This document shows positions 27,501 to 35,385 of a stretch of DNA of 64,000 bases, piece by piece. The DNA comes from an uncultured Bacteroidota bacterium (GTDB lineage Bacteria > Bacteroidota > Bacteroidia > Bacteroidales > P3), in assembly GCA_902771735.1 (NCBI GenBank), contig CACXXO010000011.1, positions 1-64,000 on the forward strand. The letters are read 5' to 3'. Both the position numbers and the translations under genes were made by a program. The stretch's first letter is position 1. Each line of letters begins with the position of its first letter. The notes under the pieces were generated by a model, which searched no databases, was not told where the DNA came from, and saw only the letters and a list, made by a program, of their open reading frames with translations.

Positions 27501-30500
27501 AGCACTACACCTTCGTTTCCTGGAATGCCATCAACAATTACTACAAGGCCATCTACTATTATTCCAACGATGGCTCGACCATTTATGGCTTTGACGACGA
27601 GAACAACACCTATGTTTATAATGGTGTAACCTTCGTTCCCGAAGCCAACGTCGAAGCTCCCCAGGGAGATGTTTATTATATCAATTGGAATTTCGGCGAG
27701 AGCGTTGTTCTCTCCACTTCCAACCCCTACACCTTCGCTGTCGAGAATAGCATCGAACTCATTCCTACCTATGAGGCCGAAGACATGACCCTCACCATCG
27801 CCTCCAACGATGTTGACATGGGTACTGTCAGCTTTGTCAGCGACGAATACACTGGCAACAGTGTCACCGTCGACTACAACACCCAGGTCATGATTTCCGC
27901 TCAGCCTGTTGGCGAGTATAGCCATTTCGATGGTTGGTACAACGGCAACGAGCTTGTCAGCCAGGATAACCCCTATGTCGTCACCGTCAACCAGACGATG
28001 ACCCTCACCGCCAACTTCTCCTTCCAGGAGTATGGCGTCACCGCCTATGCCGATCCTTGGGAGGCTGGTACCATTGCTATCAGCGACGATACCCCGCAGT
28101 TCAGCGACATCGTGACCGTCACGGCCACTGCCGCCGATCACTGGGTGTTTGACCACTGGACCTATGAAGGCCAGGATGCATGGCTTGCCACCACCGCCGA
28201 GTACAGCGAGATGGTCTTCGAGCCTCTGAGCTTCGTGGCCCACTTCGTGCGCGATGAGCACACTGTGGCTGCCATTGTGGCCGATGAGAGCCACGGCACT
28301 ACCACCGTCTCCGAGATCACTGGCGCCAACGGCTTCACCCACGGCACCGAGGCCACCATCGGCTTCGAGGCTGGCTACGGCTACGAGTTTGCCGGCTGGA
28401 GCAACGGCACCTCCATCATCTCCACCGAGAACCCCTTCACCTTCGAAGTTGAGGACGATGTCGAGCTCACCGCTACCGTCAATCCTCTGCCCTATTGGGT
28501 TGCTGTTGATGTCGCCCTCGAGACTGGTGAAGCCGACTACCGTGGCGAAGCTTTTGTTGGGAACTTTGCCAGCAGCAGCTACGACTACCTCACCGCCATC
28601 AACACTGAGCTCCTCGCCGAGCCCTTCTATGGCTATGTGTTCGACTACTGGGCCAACGAGGCCGGCGAAGTTGTTGAGCTTCCCTTCACCCTCACCCAGG
28701 ACACCCTGCTCTATGCCCACTTCAAGAAAGACCTCTTCACTGTCACCGGCACTGTTGCCTCCGACTTCCGCATGATGGGCCGCGTTACCGGTTCCGACGA
28801 GGTTGAGTATCTTGACGAGGTTGAGCTCACCGCCAATGCCAACGACGGCTACCACTTCACCAAGTGGGTCGACGCTGATGGCAATGACTACAGCACCGAT
28901 GAGTCTATCGTCATCGTTGCCGACAAGGACTACACCTTCTATGCTCAGTTCGACTACAACCCCTACACCGTTACCGTTACCACCAACGATGCTTCGATGG
29001 GTAATGTTTCTATCAACGATGAGTTTGTCGACAGCAAGGAACTGCTCTACAGCCAGACCGTGGTCCTCAACGCTGTTGCCGAGAAGCACTACCACTTCGT
29101 GGCATGGCAGGACAACAATGACGAGAACCCCTACACCTTCATCCTGACCGAAGATGTTCAGTACGATGCCACCTTTGCTATCGACCAGCACACGGTCTCC
29201 TTCGAATATGCTGAGGAGAAAGTTGAGGATATCGATGGCGACGGCGAATATGCCTATGGCGACAACGTCACTGTCAGCATCACTCCTGCCTACGGCTACA
29301 CCTTCATGGGTTGGAGCCTTGACGGTACCACCATCCTCTCCTCCGATGCCGACTTCACCTTCCAGCTTGGTGACTTTGGCACCCTCGAGAATGATGGTGA
29401 CGAACTCGTTCTGAAGCCCGTCTTCGAGACCAACCAGTACACTGTCACCGTTGCTTCTGCCGACGATACTAAGGGTGCTGCCTCCATCACTGGCGACGCC
29501 ACTGTCGACTATCAGGGCACTGTGACCATCGTGGCCACTCCCGAGTACGGTTACGACTTCGTGAAGTGGACCAACAATGTGGACGACGAGGTGATTACCA
29601 CCGCCGAGGCCACTGTCACCGTCATTGAGGACATCACCTACACTGCCCACTTCACCGAGAAGCAGTACACCATGACCGCCCTTGTCAACGACGAGACCAT
29701 GGGTGGTGTCGGTATCGGCTTGTCTGATCCCAACGCCCAGCCTGTCGACGGTGAAATGGATGCTGCCGATGGTACTACCACCAATGGCTATGTGCCTGTC
29801 TATGGTTTCTATGCCGATGCTTACCTGAAATCCCATTTTGTCTATCCTGCTGCCGACCTTGCCACCATCGCCGGCGCCACCATCAACAAAATGACCTTCT
29901 ATGCAAGTCAGGCATCCGTCGACTGGGGCACCACTTTCAATGTCTACCTCACCGAGGTCGCCGATGCTTCCATTAGCAGTTTCGCTGATGTGAGTGGCAT
30001 GACCAAGGTCTATGATGGTGCTTTGTCCATCAACGGCAACGAGATGGTTGTTGAGTTTGATGATGACTACACCTATGCTGGCGGCAACCTGCTCATTGCA
30101 ATCGAGCAGATTGACAAGGGTAGCTATAGCACTTCTTCCTGGTATGGTACGACTGTTAACGGAAGCAGCGTTCAGGGCTATAGCTACAGCTCGTTGTCCG
30201 CTGTCAGCGCCTCTCAGCGCAACTTCCTGCCCAAGGTGACCTTCAGTTACAGCATGGTGCCGAGTCCCGTTGTGAACGTCTTCACAGCTTCGGCCACTGC
30301 CACTGGCTCCTACAACACCGGTGCCAGCTTCGAGGCCAAGGCCAACGAAGGTTACCACTTCGTGGATTGGACCAATGCTGCCGATGAGCACTTCACCGAC
30401 AATCCTCTTGCCGTGAACATCGAGCGCGACAGCACCTTCACTGCCAACTTCGCCAAGAATCCCTACACCATCGCTGTTCTCAGCAACGATGAGCTCCAGG

Positions 30501-33500
30501 GTACCGTTGCCATCACCGGCAACTCCGACAACGACACTATCGTTGACTTCAACGAGACTATTGAACTCGTTGCCACTCCGGTTGATGAGAACCACCGCCT
30601 GCTCTACTGGAAGAACCAGGCTGGCGACCGCATTCCCAGCGAAGGCGTTGCTACCAGCAATACCCTCAACGTGACTGTTCCCGCCCACAACGATGTCTAC
30701 ACTGCCTTCTTCGGCTATCAGGAGTTCATGCTCACTGTCAACACCGAAGATATCAACAAGGGTGGTGTCTATGTGAACGACCCGAACGCTGTTCCTGATC
30801 CTATCACCGTTGCCGACGGCACCAACACGAATAATTATATCCCCGTCTATGGCACCTGGGCAGATGCTTATCTGCGTAGCCAGGTTGTATATCCTGCCAG
30901 CGACCTTGCCAATATGGCCGGTGCTACCATCAACAGCCTGACCTACTATCTGTCCTCTCCCGCTTCTGCTGCTTGGACGGGTAACTTCAAGGTCCGCCTG
31001 GCTGAGGTTGCCGATGCCACCATCAGCGCCTTCGAGGATATGAGCGCCGCCGCCGTCGCTTACGATGGTACGCTCAATGCCACCGGTAGCACCATGACCA
31101 TCACCCTCGATGCTCCTTATGCCTATCAGGGTGGCAATCTCCTGATTGAGGTTGTTGAAGATGTCAAGGGTAACTATGCGGGTGCATATTTCTATGGTGT
31201 GACCACCACAGGCGCCAGCGTGGGAGGCTACAACAGCTCCAACCTTAATAACGTTTCGGCTACTCAGCGCAACTTCATCCCGAAGACCACCTTCGCCTAT
31301 GCCTTCTCCGGTGTTACTCCTTCGCTGCCCACCAGCAACGCTGTTGTTGACTACGGCACCGATGTTGAGATTATCGCCACTCCCGCCGAGCACTACCACT
31401 TCAATGCTTGGATGAACGGCGATGCCGAGGAAAGCACCAACGCTACCGAGGTCATCACTGTTGACGGCGACATCAACCTGACCGCCACCTTCACCGGTGA
31501 CGACATGGATGTCACTGTCACTCCCAACGTCGCTATCCGCGGTACTGTCACCGGTACTGGTGTCTACGAGTACAACACCGAGGTTGAAATCTCCGCCACT
31601 GCCGCTCATGGTTATGAGTTTGCCAAGTGGAACGATGGCAACACCGACAACCCCCGTACCATCACCGTCAGCACCAGCGACGAGAACAACTACGTCGCTA
31701 TCTTCGACTTCATGAAGTATGATGTCAACGTCACCGTCGAGAACGGTACCGTTAGCGTCACCAACGACATGGAAGATGTTGATGGCAACCTCTTCGTGGG
31801 TGTCACTCACATTAATAGCAAGTTCTTCTATGGCCAGAACATTGACCTGACCTTCACTGCCAACGAGCACTACCACTTCGCCGAGAACGGCCAGACCACT
31901 CTCGACATGACCATCTCCACTCTCAATGAGCCTGAGCCCGTCAACATCGTGGCTGTCATCGACCAGCACAATGTGACTGTGGCCGCCAACGACGACGCCA
32001 TGGGTGCTGTCAGCGGCGATGCCAATGGCCTCTATGACTATGGCACTGAGCTTAGCTTCACCGCCGAGCCCGCCGAGCACCACCACTTCGTGAACTGGAG
32101 CAATGGCGAGGAGACCGAGACCATCAATGTCACCGTTGGTGACGAGGATATCAACCTCACCGCCAACTTCGCCATCAACGAGTACGAGGTTGTTGCCGAG
32201 GCCAACGCCGAGGAAGGTATTGCTGAGCACGACGCTCCTGCCGCTACTGTCCTGCCCAACACCTCTGTGACCTTCACCGCCACTCCCAACCCCGGTTACG
32301 AGTTTGCTAACTGGACCAACAATGGCGTTGAAGTCTCCACTGAGAACCCCTATGTCATGACTATCGTTGAGAACACCACCCTGACTGCCAACTTCACCTT
32401 CGTGGGCTTTGGCATCACCGTGGCTACCAACAACGAAGTTATGGGTAGCGCCTACATTAATAATGATGAGACCCAGACCACCTATGTTGCTCCTTACAAC
32501 GAGGAGGTCGTCCTGACCGCTACTCCCGAGTACGGTTACAACTTCATCAACTGGACCAACAACCGTAACGACGATGTGGCCACGGAGAACCCGTTGACCA
32601 TCAACGCCGCCGAGGCTATCACCTACACCGCCAACTTCAACTTCGCCGACTTCCAGCTGGTCGTCAGCGTTGCCGATGGTCAGGAGAATCGTGGTACCGT
32701 CACCGGCGCCGACGTCTATCCTTACGGTACTCAGGTCGAGATTAGCGCTGTCGCCAACGACGGCTTCACCTTCCTGAGCTGGAACGACGGTGTCACCACC
32801 GCCACCCGCACTGTGACCGTCAACGGTATCGACGAGTATGTTGCCACCTTCCGCACCGACGCCACCTACACTGTGACCGTCAACGCCGAGCATGGCACCG
32901 TCACCGGCATGGGCAGCAACTTCATTGAGAACGACCTCGTCACCCTCAATGCCGTTCCCGCCACCGGTTACCGCTTCGAGAACTACACCGACGCTGCCGG
33001 CAACGTCCTCTCTGAGGAGGCTTCCTACAGCTTCAACGTGGTTAGCGACACTGTCATCACTGCCAACTTCGTTGCCAAGCCCTACACCGTCACGCTGATT
33101 GCCGATGCCACCATGGGTACCGTCACCGGCGCCGGTGAGTACGCCTTCGGCTCCGAGGTTGTCATCGAGGCCACCTCGAACGACCACTACAGCTTCGTCC
33201 AGTGGAGCGACGATGTGACTACCAACCCGCGTACCATCGTTGTGAATGGTGATATCGAACTCACCGCTCTCTTCTCCGCCGAGGTTATCAACGTCAGCGT
33301 CATCGCCACCGACGGTGGTGTTGTGACCGGCGCCGGTAACTACACCTACGGCGAGACCGTCACCCTCAACGCTGTTGCCAACAACTGCTACGAGTTTGCC
33401 GGCTGGAGCAACGACGAGACGAACGCCACCCTCACCTTCACTGCTACTGAGAATGTTGCCCTGCTCGCCACCTTCGAGGCTGTGACCACTGGTTCCCTCG

Positions 33501-35038
33501 AGACGGTCACCGCTTGCGGCAGCTACACTTGGAACAACAATGTCTACACCGCCAGCGGCGAATACACCTACGAGGGTACCACCCTTGGTGGCTGCGACAG
33601 CATTGCTGTTCTTAACCTCACCATCAATACTCCTGTCAACGTCCAGGCTACCGCCCAGGCTTGCACCGAGTATACTTGGAACTATGACGGCCGCACCTAC
33701 AATGCCACCGGTGTCTACACCATCGACACCGTCGACGTCAACGGTTGCGACATCACTGCCACCCTCGACCTCACCATCCAGAACGTGCTGACCGAGACCA
33801 TCACCGAGACCGCCTGCGGCAGCTTCTCCTGGAACGACTCCGTCTACACCGAGAGCGGCGTGTACACCTACACCACTAACGGCAGCAATGGTTGCGACAG
33901 CATCGCTACGCTCGTCCTGACCATCAACACCCCCGTTACTGGCGACGATGTCACCGCTACGGCTTGCGACAACTATGAGTGGAATGGCACCAACTACACT
34001 CAGAGCGGCGTCTACACCGTGGTTCTGCCCGCCGTCAACGGCTGCGACAGCACTGTGACCCTGAACCTCACGATCAACCACGCTGCTGCTACTACTATCA
34101 ATGTCGAGGCTTGCGACAGCTACGAATGGGCCGCCAACAACGTGACCTATACCGCCAGCGGCAGCTATGTCTTCGACACCCTCACCGCCACCGGTTGCGA
34201 CAGCACCGTGACCCTCATGCTCACCATCAACCAGTCTGTCGGCACTCAGATCTTTGAGACCGCCGTTGGCAGCTACGAGTGGAATGGTGAAGTCTACACC
34301 GAGGACACTGTTGTCACCTGGATTGGTACCACTGTTGAAGGTTGCGACAGCACCGTGATCCTGACCCTGACCATCACTCCCGCCGAGTACACCGTCACCG
34401 TCTCCGTCAACGATCCTGCCATGGGTAATGTCAGCCAGAGCGGCGAAATCACCGTCACCGCCGGTTCGACCTTCTCCGTGACCGCCACCGCCAACGCCGG
34501 CTACCGCTTCGTCAACTGGAGCAACGGCCTGACCGATGCCACCATCGAGATTGTTGTCGAGTCCGACACCACCCTCGTTGCCAACTTCGAGGCTGTTATC
34601 TACGTTGTCAACGCCACTGTCAACGACGAGACCATGGGCCGCGTCATCGGCAACTTCGGCGAGCACCACTATGGTGATGTCGTCGACCTGACCGCCGAGG
34701 CCTTCGATGGCTATGAGTTCGTCCGCTGGAGCAATGGCGAGACCAACGCCCACATCACCTTCCAGGTCACTGAGGATGTCAACCTCGTCGCCGAGTTCCG
34801 TGCCATCACTGGCATCGACGATGTCGAGGGCAGCAATGCCAACATCTACAGTGTCGACAACACTATCGTTGTCAAGGGCGCTGAGAACCTCACTATCTAT
34901 GTCTACGATGTCAACGGCCGCTGCGTGCGCAAGCAGGCCAATGCTACCGAGACCGTCGAGTTCACCATGTCGAGCACTGGTGTCTACCTGGTCAAGGTCG
35001 GCAACGCCCCTGCCAAGCGCGTCGTCGTGGTTCGCTAA
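24578..35038 (+). CDS. Giant T9SS-secreted adhesin-like protein with InlB-type repeats
   Basis: 3486 residues with signal MQKFLRTLTLLACLAMPWVA. Order: a module of ~165 residues (27-200) that recurs twice; a Fn3-like domain; a jelly-roll 'choice-of-anchor' type domain (~290-465); another Fn3-like domain; a GEVED-type domain (~550-700, with WIDWNNDVNFSDDELVY); about two dozen 65-90-residue repeats of the divergent InlB B-repeat kind (YHFVRWADDD, YGYDFVKWTNN, ITYTAHF); six ACGSYTWN...GCDS repeats (~2975-3265); two more InlB-type repeats; and a type A T9SS sorting domain ending SSTGVYLVKVGNAPAKRVVV. It should be exported by SprA and anchored at the surface, probably for adhesion; no catalytic motif is seen. 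Codon choice is extremely biased toward GCC, ACC, AAC and CTC, suggesting high expression. A strong terminator follows. Confidence 0.9.
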   Translation: MQKFLRTLTLLACLAMPWVAQAQNTLTVADGTATNQYVPVYGFYVDDFVRSQTIYPASMIEESADAFGMNGGSISSMTFYLSSPATDSWGAANFVVKLKEVSTTTLSAFMSTDDATTVYEGSLDGTQSTMTVTFTTPFTYNGGNLLLEVYNDLEGSYKSASFYGVTSTGASWRGNNGSSWTAITGSVQNFIPKTTFTFSGGSPITCRVVSNLAVSNITSNSAVLTWEDVNNTGASYFIYYDEQVIATVPAGTYTYSATGLAGNTEYTFAVAASCAADDASAAKAITFRTECAIISSLPWEDGLEEVPDGSYQMPYCWAKYNGGVSNYPYSYTSYARTGSRSLYFYFSTYGTYPDAEYAILPQVDVTTLPMNQNMVSFWMRTSNLTATNVEVGTMSDPTDPTTFTSVSTLEAPAATGTYTRYLVKLTNAPATDAYVAIKINKPSAYVTIYVDDVVLDQMPSCWPVLNLAAAPTAPDAAILTWEGSEDNPATTTYSVYKDGVLVSDNAVSPFTVTDLLLEADYELSVVANCGANDPSNAEVVNYHHGYCAPNPTSRDNQGLTNVTFGTFMTVNNSDTHPTAAPYYGNYYDQVGAAILGRESFPMSITWSTGYTYKTFVWIDWNNDVNFSDDELVYSAESSNANPTTLEATIALPAGITEGYYRVRVAGADSYFDNNDTTACFTASYAAAEDYTLYVGPAPVQTVSFNYLTTDEGVAMGSAAPAVETIHWGDSVVMTSTPATNMRTAAWYAGNLESVEGVEALAIDTNNFKALITSDTTFTVVYGYGQFEIKGITANANQARMGSVAGDSPYGNDMYDYATTATLTANANTGFQFIEWRNEDGSVYSTENPIEIEAYQPLTLIAHFGIASYEVSAETEHGYVDGLGIYPFGTAVTLTAIADEHYHFVRWADDDMTNDTRSYRVVEDKVFHPVFEPDVYTVTIADDGLATYTVKNAEGEIASEFPYNTTATVEAAEIDEHYTFVSWNAINNYYKAIYYYSNDGSTIYGFDDENNTYVYNGVTFVPEANVEAPQGDVYYINWNFGESVVLSTSNPYTFAVENSIELIPTYEAEDMTLTIASNDVDMGTVSFVSDEYTGNSVTVDYNTQVMISAQPVGEYSHFDGWYNGNELVSQDNPYVVTVNQTMTLTANFSFQEYGVTAYADPWEAGTIAISDDTPQFSDIVTVTATAADHWVFDHWTYEGQDAWLATTAEYSEMVFEPLSFVAHFVRDEHTVAAIVADESHGTTTVSEITGANGFTHGTEATIGFEAGYGYEFAGWSNGTSIISTENPFTFEVEDDVELTATVNPLPYWVAVDVALETGEADYRGEAFVGNFASSSYDYLTAINTELLAEPFYGYVFDYWANEAGEVVELPFTLTQDTLLYAHFKKDLFTVTGTVASDFRMMGRVTGSDEVEYLDEVELTANANDGYHFTKWVDADGNDYSTDESIVIVADKDYTFYAQFDYNPYTVTVTTNDASMGNVSINDEFVDSKELLYSQTVVLNAVAEKHYHFVAWQDNNDENPYTFILTEDVQYDATFAIDQHTVSFEYAEEKVEDIDGDGEYAYGDNVTVSITPAYGYTFMGWSLDGTTILSSDADFTFQLGDFGTLENDGDELVLKPVFETNQYTVTVASADDTKGAASITGDATVDYQGTVTIVATPEYGYDFVKWTNNVDDEVITTAEATVTVIEDITYTAHFTEKQYTMTALVNDETMGGVGIGLSDPNAQPVDGEMDAADGTTTNGYVPVYGFYADAYLKSHFVYPAADLATIAGATINKMTFYASQASVDWGTTFNVYLTEVADASISSFADVSGMTKVYDGALSINGNEMVVEFDDDYTYAGGNLLIAIEQIDKGSYSTSSWYGTTVNGSSVQGYSYSSLSAVSASQRNFLPKVTFSYSMVPSPVVNVFTASATATGSYNTGASFEAKANEGYHFVDWTNAADEHFTDNPLAVNIERDSTFTANFAKNPYTIAVLSNDELQGTVAITGNSDNDTIVDFNETIELVATPVDENHRLLYWKNQAGDRIPSEGVATSNTLNVTVPAHNDVYTAFFGYQEFMLTVNTEDINKGGVYVNDPNAVPDPITVADGTNTNNYIPVYGTWADAYLRSQVVYPASDLANMAGATINSLTYYLSSPASAAWTGNFKVRLAEVADATISAFEDMSAAAVAYDGTLNATGSTMTITLDAPYAYQGGNLLIEVVEDVKGNYAGAYFYGVTTTGASVGGYNSSNLNNVSATQRNFIPKTTFAYAFSGVTPSLPTSNAVVDYGTDVEIIATPAEHYHFNAWMNGDAEESTNATEVITVDGDINLTATFTGDDMDVTVTPNVAIRGTVTGTGVYEYNTEVEISATAAHGYEFAKWNDGNTDNPRTITVSTSDENNYVAIFDFMKYDVNVTVENGTVSVTNDMEDVDGNLFVGVTHINSKFFYGQNIDLTFTANEHYHFAENGQTTLDMTISTLNEPEPVNIVAVIDQHNVTVAANDDAMGAVSGDANGLYDYGTELSFTAEPAEHHHFVNWSNGEETETINVTVGDEDINLTANFAINEYEVVAEANAEEGIAEHDAPAATVLPNTSVTFTATPNPGYEFANWTNNGVEVSTENPYVMTIVENTTLTANFTFVGFGITVATNNEVMGSAYINNDETQTTYVAPYNEEVVLTATPEYGYNFINWTNNRNDDVATENPLTINAAEAITYTANFNFADFQLVVSVADGQENRGTVTGADVYPYGTQVEISAVANDGFTFLSWNDGVTTATRTVTVNGIDEYVATFRTDATYTVTVNAEHGTVTGMGSNFIENDLVTLNAVPATGYRFENYTDAAGNVLSEEASYSFNVVSDTVITANFVAKPYTVTLIADATMGTVTGAGEYAFGSEVVIEATSNDHYSFVQWSDDVTTNPRTIVVNGDIELTALFSAEVINVSVIATDGGVVTGAGNYTYGETVTLNAVANNCYEFAGWSNDETNATLTFTATENVALLATFEAVTTGSLETVTACGSYTWNNNVYTASGEYTYEGTTLGGCDSIAVLNLTINTPVNVQATAQACTEYTWNYDGRTYNATGVYTIDTVDVNGCDITATLDLTIQNVLTETITETACGSFSWNDSVYTESGVYTYTTNGSNGCDSIATLVLTINTPVTGDDVTATACDNYEWNGTNYTQSGVYTVVLPAVNGCDSTVTLNLTINHAAATTINVEACDSYEWAANNVTYTASGSYVFDTLTATGCDSTVTLMLTINQSVGTQIFETAVGSYEWNGEVYTEDTVVTWIGTTVEGCDSTVILTLTITPAEYTVTVSVNDPAMGNVSQSGEITVTAGSTFSVTATANAGYRFVNWSNGLTDATIEIVVESDTTLVANFEAVIYVVNATVNDETMGRVIGNFGEHHYGDVVDLTAEAFDGYEFVRWSNGETNAHITFQVTEDVNLVAEFRAITGIDDVEGSNANIYSVDNTIVVKGAENLTIYVYDVNGRCVRKQANATETVEFTMSSTGVYLVKVGNAPAKRVVVVR
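24658..25180 (+). repeat. Recurring ~165-residue module, copy 1 (N-terminal)
   Basis: Encodes TATNQYVPVYGFYVDDF, then SISSMTFYLSSPA, YNGGNLLLEVYNDLEGSYKS and NFIPKTTFTF. It directly follows the signal peptide. Copies 2 and 3 in the same gene keep the same landmark segments in the same order: a GY/IPVYG start, a YPA segment, an M/LTFY strand, a GGNLLxE strand and an NFxPKxTF end. Confidence 0.85.
29760..30255 (+). repeat. Recurring ~165-residue module, copy 2 (inserted in an InlB-type repeat)
   Basis: Encodes TTNGYVPVYGFYADAYLKS, INKMTFYASQA, YAGGNLLIAIEQIDKGSYST and RNFLPKVTFSYS. It is flanked by GGVGIGLSDPNAQPVDG on the left and VFTASATATGSYNTGASFEA on the right, which together make one InlB-type repeat when the module is removed. 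Confidence 0.85.
30797..31315 (+). repeat. Recurring ~165-residue module, copy 3 (inserted in an InlB-type repeat)
   Basis: Encodes NTNNYIPVYGTWADAYLRS, INSLTYYLSSPAS, YQGGNLLIEVVEDVKGNYAG and QRNFIPKTTFAYAFS. The left flank GGVYVNDPNAVPDPITV and right flank SNAVVDYGTDVEIIATPAEH form a split InlB-type repeat, at the same point as for copy 2. Confidence 0.85.
33499..34378 (+). repeat. Six ACGSYTWN...GCDS repeats in the giant adhesin
   Basis: Six units of about 45-50 residues, each of the form [C]G/D-S/N-Y-x-W-N, then Y-T-x-S-G-x-Y, then G-C-D-S/I and a hydrophobic LTI strand ending. Such repeats are widespread in large secreted Bacteroidota proteins. In the sixth unit the first Cys is replaced by Val (AVGSYEWNG) while the second (GCDS) is kept, so a Cys pair cannot be universal. 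Confidence 0.88.
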
Positions 35039-35056
35039 CCTCGCATAACGCTATCC

Positions 35057-35091
35057 AAAAAGGCTCCGGGAAACCTCGGAGCCTTTTTTTT
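35057..35091 (+). terminator. Factor-independent terminator of the giant adhesin gene
   Basis: GGCTCCG (35062-35068) pairs with CGGAGCC (35077-35083), extended by five A-T pairs, around an 8-nt loop, and is followed by eight T residues. It begins 19 bases after the stop codon. Confidence 0.92.
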
Positions 35092-35385
35092 GCTCCGGGA
35101 AAGGGTAGGGCGGCCTCCTCCGAAATCGCAGAAAACGCCCTCAAAAAAGGCTCAAAATACCCCTTTTGTAACTAATTGATACATAATACCAACTCCGTAT
35201 CAAGTCCGACTCAACTCCGACTCAAGTCCGACCCAACTCCGACTGCGGTCGGAGATGACTCGGAGTTGGGTCGGAGATGACCCGGAGCTGTTGCGGGTTC
35301 CCTGCCAAATATTTGCCACCCTATTACAATAATTAATAACTTCCTGCGTTATCCATAAACCAATTTTAAAATCAATATATATATC
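35092..35385. other. Spacer before glnA with palindromic repeat element
   Basis: Between the adhesin stop and the glnA start is a 347-base gap. Besides the terminator it contains the 11-nt-unit element copy B (35192-35289) and an AT-rich leader (35320-35385). A promoter for glnA must be here, but no convincing TTTG/TAnnTTTG pair was found. No coding sequence is seen. Confidence 0.7.
35192..35289. repeat. 11-nt-unit palindromic intergenic element, copy B
   Basis: Five successive 11-nt units form the left arm: ACTCCGTATCA (35192), AGTCCGACTCA (35203), ACTCCGACTCA (35214), AGTCCGACCCA (35225) and ACTCCGACTGC (35236). The right arm (35247-35289) is built of the complementary words GGTCGGAGATG, ACTCGGAGTTG, GGTCGGAGATG and ACCCGGAG. 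Pairing is good but imperfect, centred on GACTGCGGTC (35241-35250). The plan is that of copies A and C, with a different variable hexamer. Confidence 0.88.

Noticed and set aside
24941-34753. A 3270-codon open frame antisense to the giant adhesin
   Set aside because: It is in codon register with the sense gene, has the low-complexity composition expected of a complement, and no start or domain logic. It results from sense codon bias (no TTA, CTA or TCA).
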